Origin: CALOFP01 sp942492635
Lineage (GTDB): Bacteria > UBP6 > UBA1177 > CALOFP01
Length of the DNA stretch: 64,000 nt
Direction of reading: 5' to 3'
NCBI GenBank assembly: GCA_942492635.1
Contig: CALOFP010000003.1
Location: forward strand, 1,116,001-1,180,000
Shown here: positions 63,801 through 64,000 of the stretch, piece by piece
How the letters are laid out: every line of letters starts with the position of its first letter
How positions within the stretch are numbered: position 1 is the first letter of the stretch
The notes under the pieces: model-generated
The model's database searches: none
What the model saw: the letters and a program-made list of their open reading frames with translations, nothing else
Told to the model about the DNA's origin: nothing
Position numbers and translations under genes: made by a program

Positions 63801-64000
63801 TGCTGTCTGCACATGCAACATTGACTTCATAAAAGACAAAACAGATGCCATGAACTGTATCGCAGATCCGTGTAAAGATGAGAATTGCAGTGGAAAAGGA
63901 AGCTGTACGGTAGATGATTCCAACAGCGCAGTCTGCGGCTGTATCCCAGGTTTCAAGAACGATCCTGCAGATGCAATGAGCTGTATCGCAGATCCTTGTC
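60895..64000 (+). CDS. EGF-repeat lipoprotein (paralogue 3), 3' end missing
   Basis: At least 1035 residues, open at the window edge. It begins MKCFNFLIAVIAIFSIIAC (lipobox, Cys19), like its two upstream paralogues, with GGAG before the ATG. An acidic, Asp/Glu/Lys-rich linker (20-107) is followed from residue 109 by EGF-like repeats of exactly 42 residues: 'DPC....(N/T)CGGNG.CSV.(D/N)....AVC.CN..FI.DKT(D/N).MNCIA', with six Cys spaced 4, 5, 9, 1 and 13 residues apart. Twenty-two complete repeats are present and a 23rd has begun. By analogy with the paralogues, lamin-tail and binding-module domains may follow outside the window. Likely a long, disulfide-stiffened stalk on the cell surface. The repeat DNA is more AT-rich than neighbouring genes. 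Confidence 0.9.
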   Translation, partial: MKCFNFLIAVIAIFSIIACGEGSSKKEEVSDSIVSDSDIEDKSTQNEKPEPEEKPDEDKKQDVDPANDEDETKQDNDSIIDGDNISDDEDKEAVPDYDEKSDEDIVKPDPCKDVTCGNNGTCSVKDDSTTVCTCNAGFINDKTDAMNCIADPCKNQNCGGNGICSVNDDNTAVCACNTDFINDKTDTMNCIADPCKNQNCGGNGTCSVDDGNTAVCTCNTYFINDKTDAMNCIADPCKNQICGGNGICSVNDDNTAVCTCNTDFINDKTDTMNCIADPCKDQNCGGNGICSVNDDNTAVCTCNTDFINDKTDAMNCIADPCKNQNCGGNGICSVNDDNTAVCTCNTDFINDKTDAMNCIADPCKNQNCGNNGTCSVKDDNTAVCGCNTNFINDKTDAMNCIADPCKDQNCGGNGTCSVKDDNTAVCGCNTDFINDKTNAMNCIPDPCKDQNCGGNGTCSVDDSNAAVCGCNTGFIHDKTNTMNCIADPCKNQNCGNNGTCSVKDDNTAVCGCNTDFINDKTNAMNCIPDPCKDQNCGGNGTCSVDDSNTAVCGCNTDFINDKTDAMNCIADPCKDQICGGNGTCSVDSTNNASCGCNEGFKNDPEDAMNCITDTCHNQTCGGNGTCSMNAEGYAICTCSPNFINDKTNPLNCIADPCENQTCGGNGSCTVDNSNTPVCGCNPDYINDKTNAMNCIADPCKNQNCGNNGTCSVDDSNTAVCSCNTDFINDKTDPMNCIADPCKDQNCGGNGSCNVDDSNSTVCGCNLNFIKDKNDDMNCIADPCLDENCGGNGLCSVNDSNLPECACNTGSIIDKTDPMNCIADPCTGQNCGGNGSCSVNDSNTAVCSCNTDFINDKTNTMNCIADPCKDQTCGDNGNCTVNDSNTAVCNCNTDFINDKTNAMNCIADPCKDQTCGNNGTCNIDDSNTPVCDCNTDFINDKTNAMNCIADPCKDENCGGNGSCSVNDSNNAVCTCNIDFIKDKTDAMNCIADPCKDENCSGKGSCTVDDSNSAVCGCIPGFKNDPADAMSCIADPC
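61219..64000 (+). repeat. 126-bp tandem EGF-coding repeat, at least 22 copies
   Basis: The Asp codon starting each unit recurs at 61219, 61345, 61471, 61597, 61723, 61849, 61975, 62101, 62227, 62353, 62479, 62605 and so on to 63991, always 126 bases apart with no insertion or deletion. Units around 61597-62100 are nearly identical; those from about 62731 onward are more diverged. Confidence 0.95.

Noticed and set aside
61219..64000. CRISPR array because of regular spacing
   Set aside because: The 126-bp units encode EGF-like domains without frame breaks and lack short repeats with unique spacers.

Overview
The window looks like chromosomal DNA of a free-living deltaproteobacterial-type Gram-negative, most probably Myxococcota or a related predatory or gliding lineage. 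This rests on family content, not on any rRNA marker: eight Myxococcus-type disulfide repeats in one lipoprotein, two giant proteins with a MYXO-CTERM-like GGGGGC sorting tail, an AgmX/PglI-type TonB-like protein, and an Agl/Glt (Nfs)-like cluster. Ten genes encode lipoproteins with a clear lipobox; most are followed by acidic Asp/Ser/Thr-rich linkers and cysteine-rich modules, so much of the window is devoted to the cell surface. No tRNA, rRNA, CRISPR array or insertion sequence was recognised.

Layout. 0-7.2 kb (minus strand): a truncated DUF2461 protein, two lipoproteins in an operon (beta-sandwich type; EGF/PPC repeat type) and an atypical receiver-domain protein. 7.6-17.2 kb: a 3209-residue secreted protein (cadherin-like domains, a C-type lectin domain, about 1200 residues of thrombospondin type 3 calcium repeats) in which a MYXO-CTERM-like tail is followed in frame by an internal signal peptide and an outer-membrane-barrel-like domain. 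17.2-18.5 and 20.5-21.8 kb: non-coding stretches with several dispersed repeat families. 18.5-20.5 kb: a DUF3857/transglutaminase lipoprotein. 21.8-25.1 kb (minus): a Myxo-disulfide-repeat lipoprotein. 25.9-26.4 kb: a DUF6144-like protein. 27.0-35.4 kb: a second giant cadherin/TSP3 protein, paralogous to the first but ending at the sorting tail.

35.6-49.2 kb is the most notable region. One operon, with a near-consensus promoter, encodes three lipoproteins (TSP3; von Willebrand A plus TSP3; PKD-like), then an ExbB/TolQ-type motor protein, two ExbD/TolR-type proteins (one without the membrane Asp), a small periplasmic protein and a one-TM protein with an AgmX/PglI C-terminal domain. A second promoter leads into an outer-membrane barrel, two TPR-type periplasmic proteins and another barrel. 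The order and domain set match the AglR-AglQ-AglS motor plus GltG/J, GltE, GltD and GltA/B parts of the Myxococcus gliding (Glt) and spore-coat (Nfs) machines. A reasonable reading is a force-transmitting trans-envelope machine with its own calcium-binding surface lipoproteins, next to a giant calcium-repeat adhesin.

49.3-54.4 kb is ordinary housekeeping: glycerol dehydrogenase (gldA), RNA ligase (rtcB), a YbaK-type aminoacyl-tRNA deacylase and glutamyl-tRNA synthetase (gltX), with hairpin and 42-bp tandem repeats between rtcB and ybaK. 54.6-64.0 kb holds three paralogous lipoprotein genes whose signal peptides begin MKCF. Each is preceded by the same 16-bp element ending exactly 61 bp before the start codon. 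The last gene has 22 complete EGF-like repeats with an unbroken 126-bp period and runs off the end of the window.
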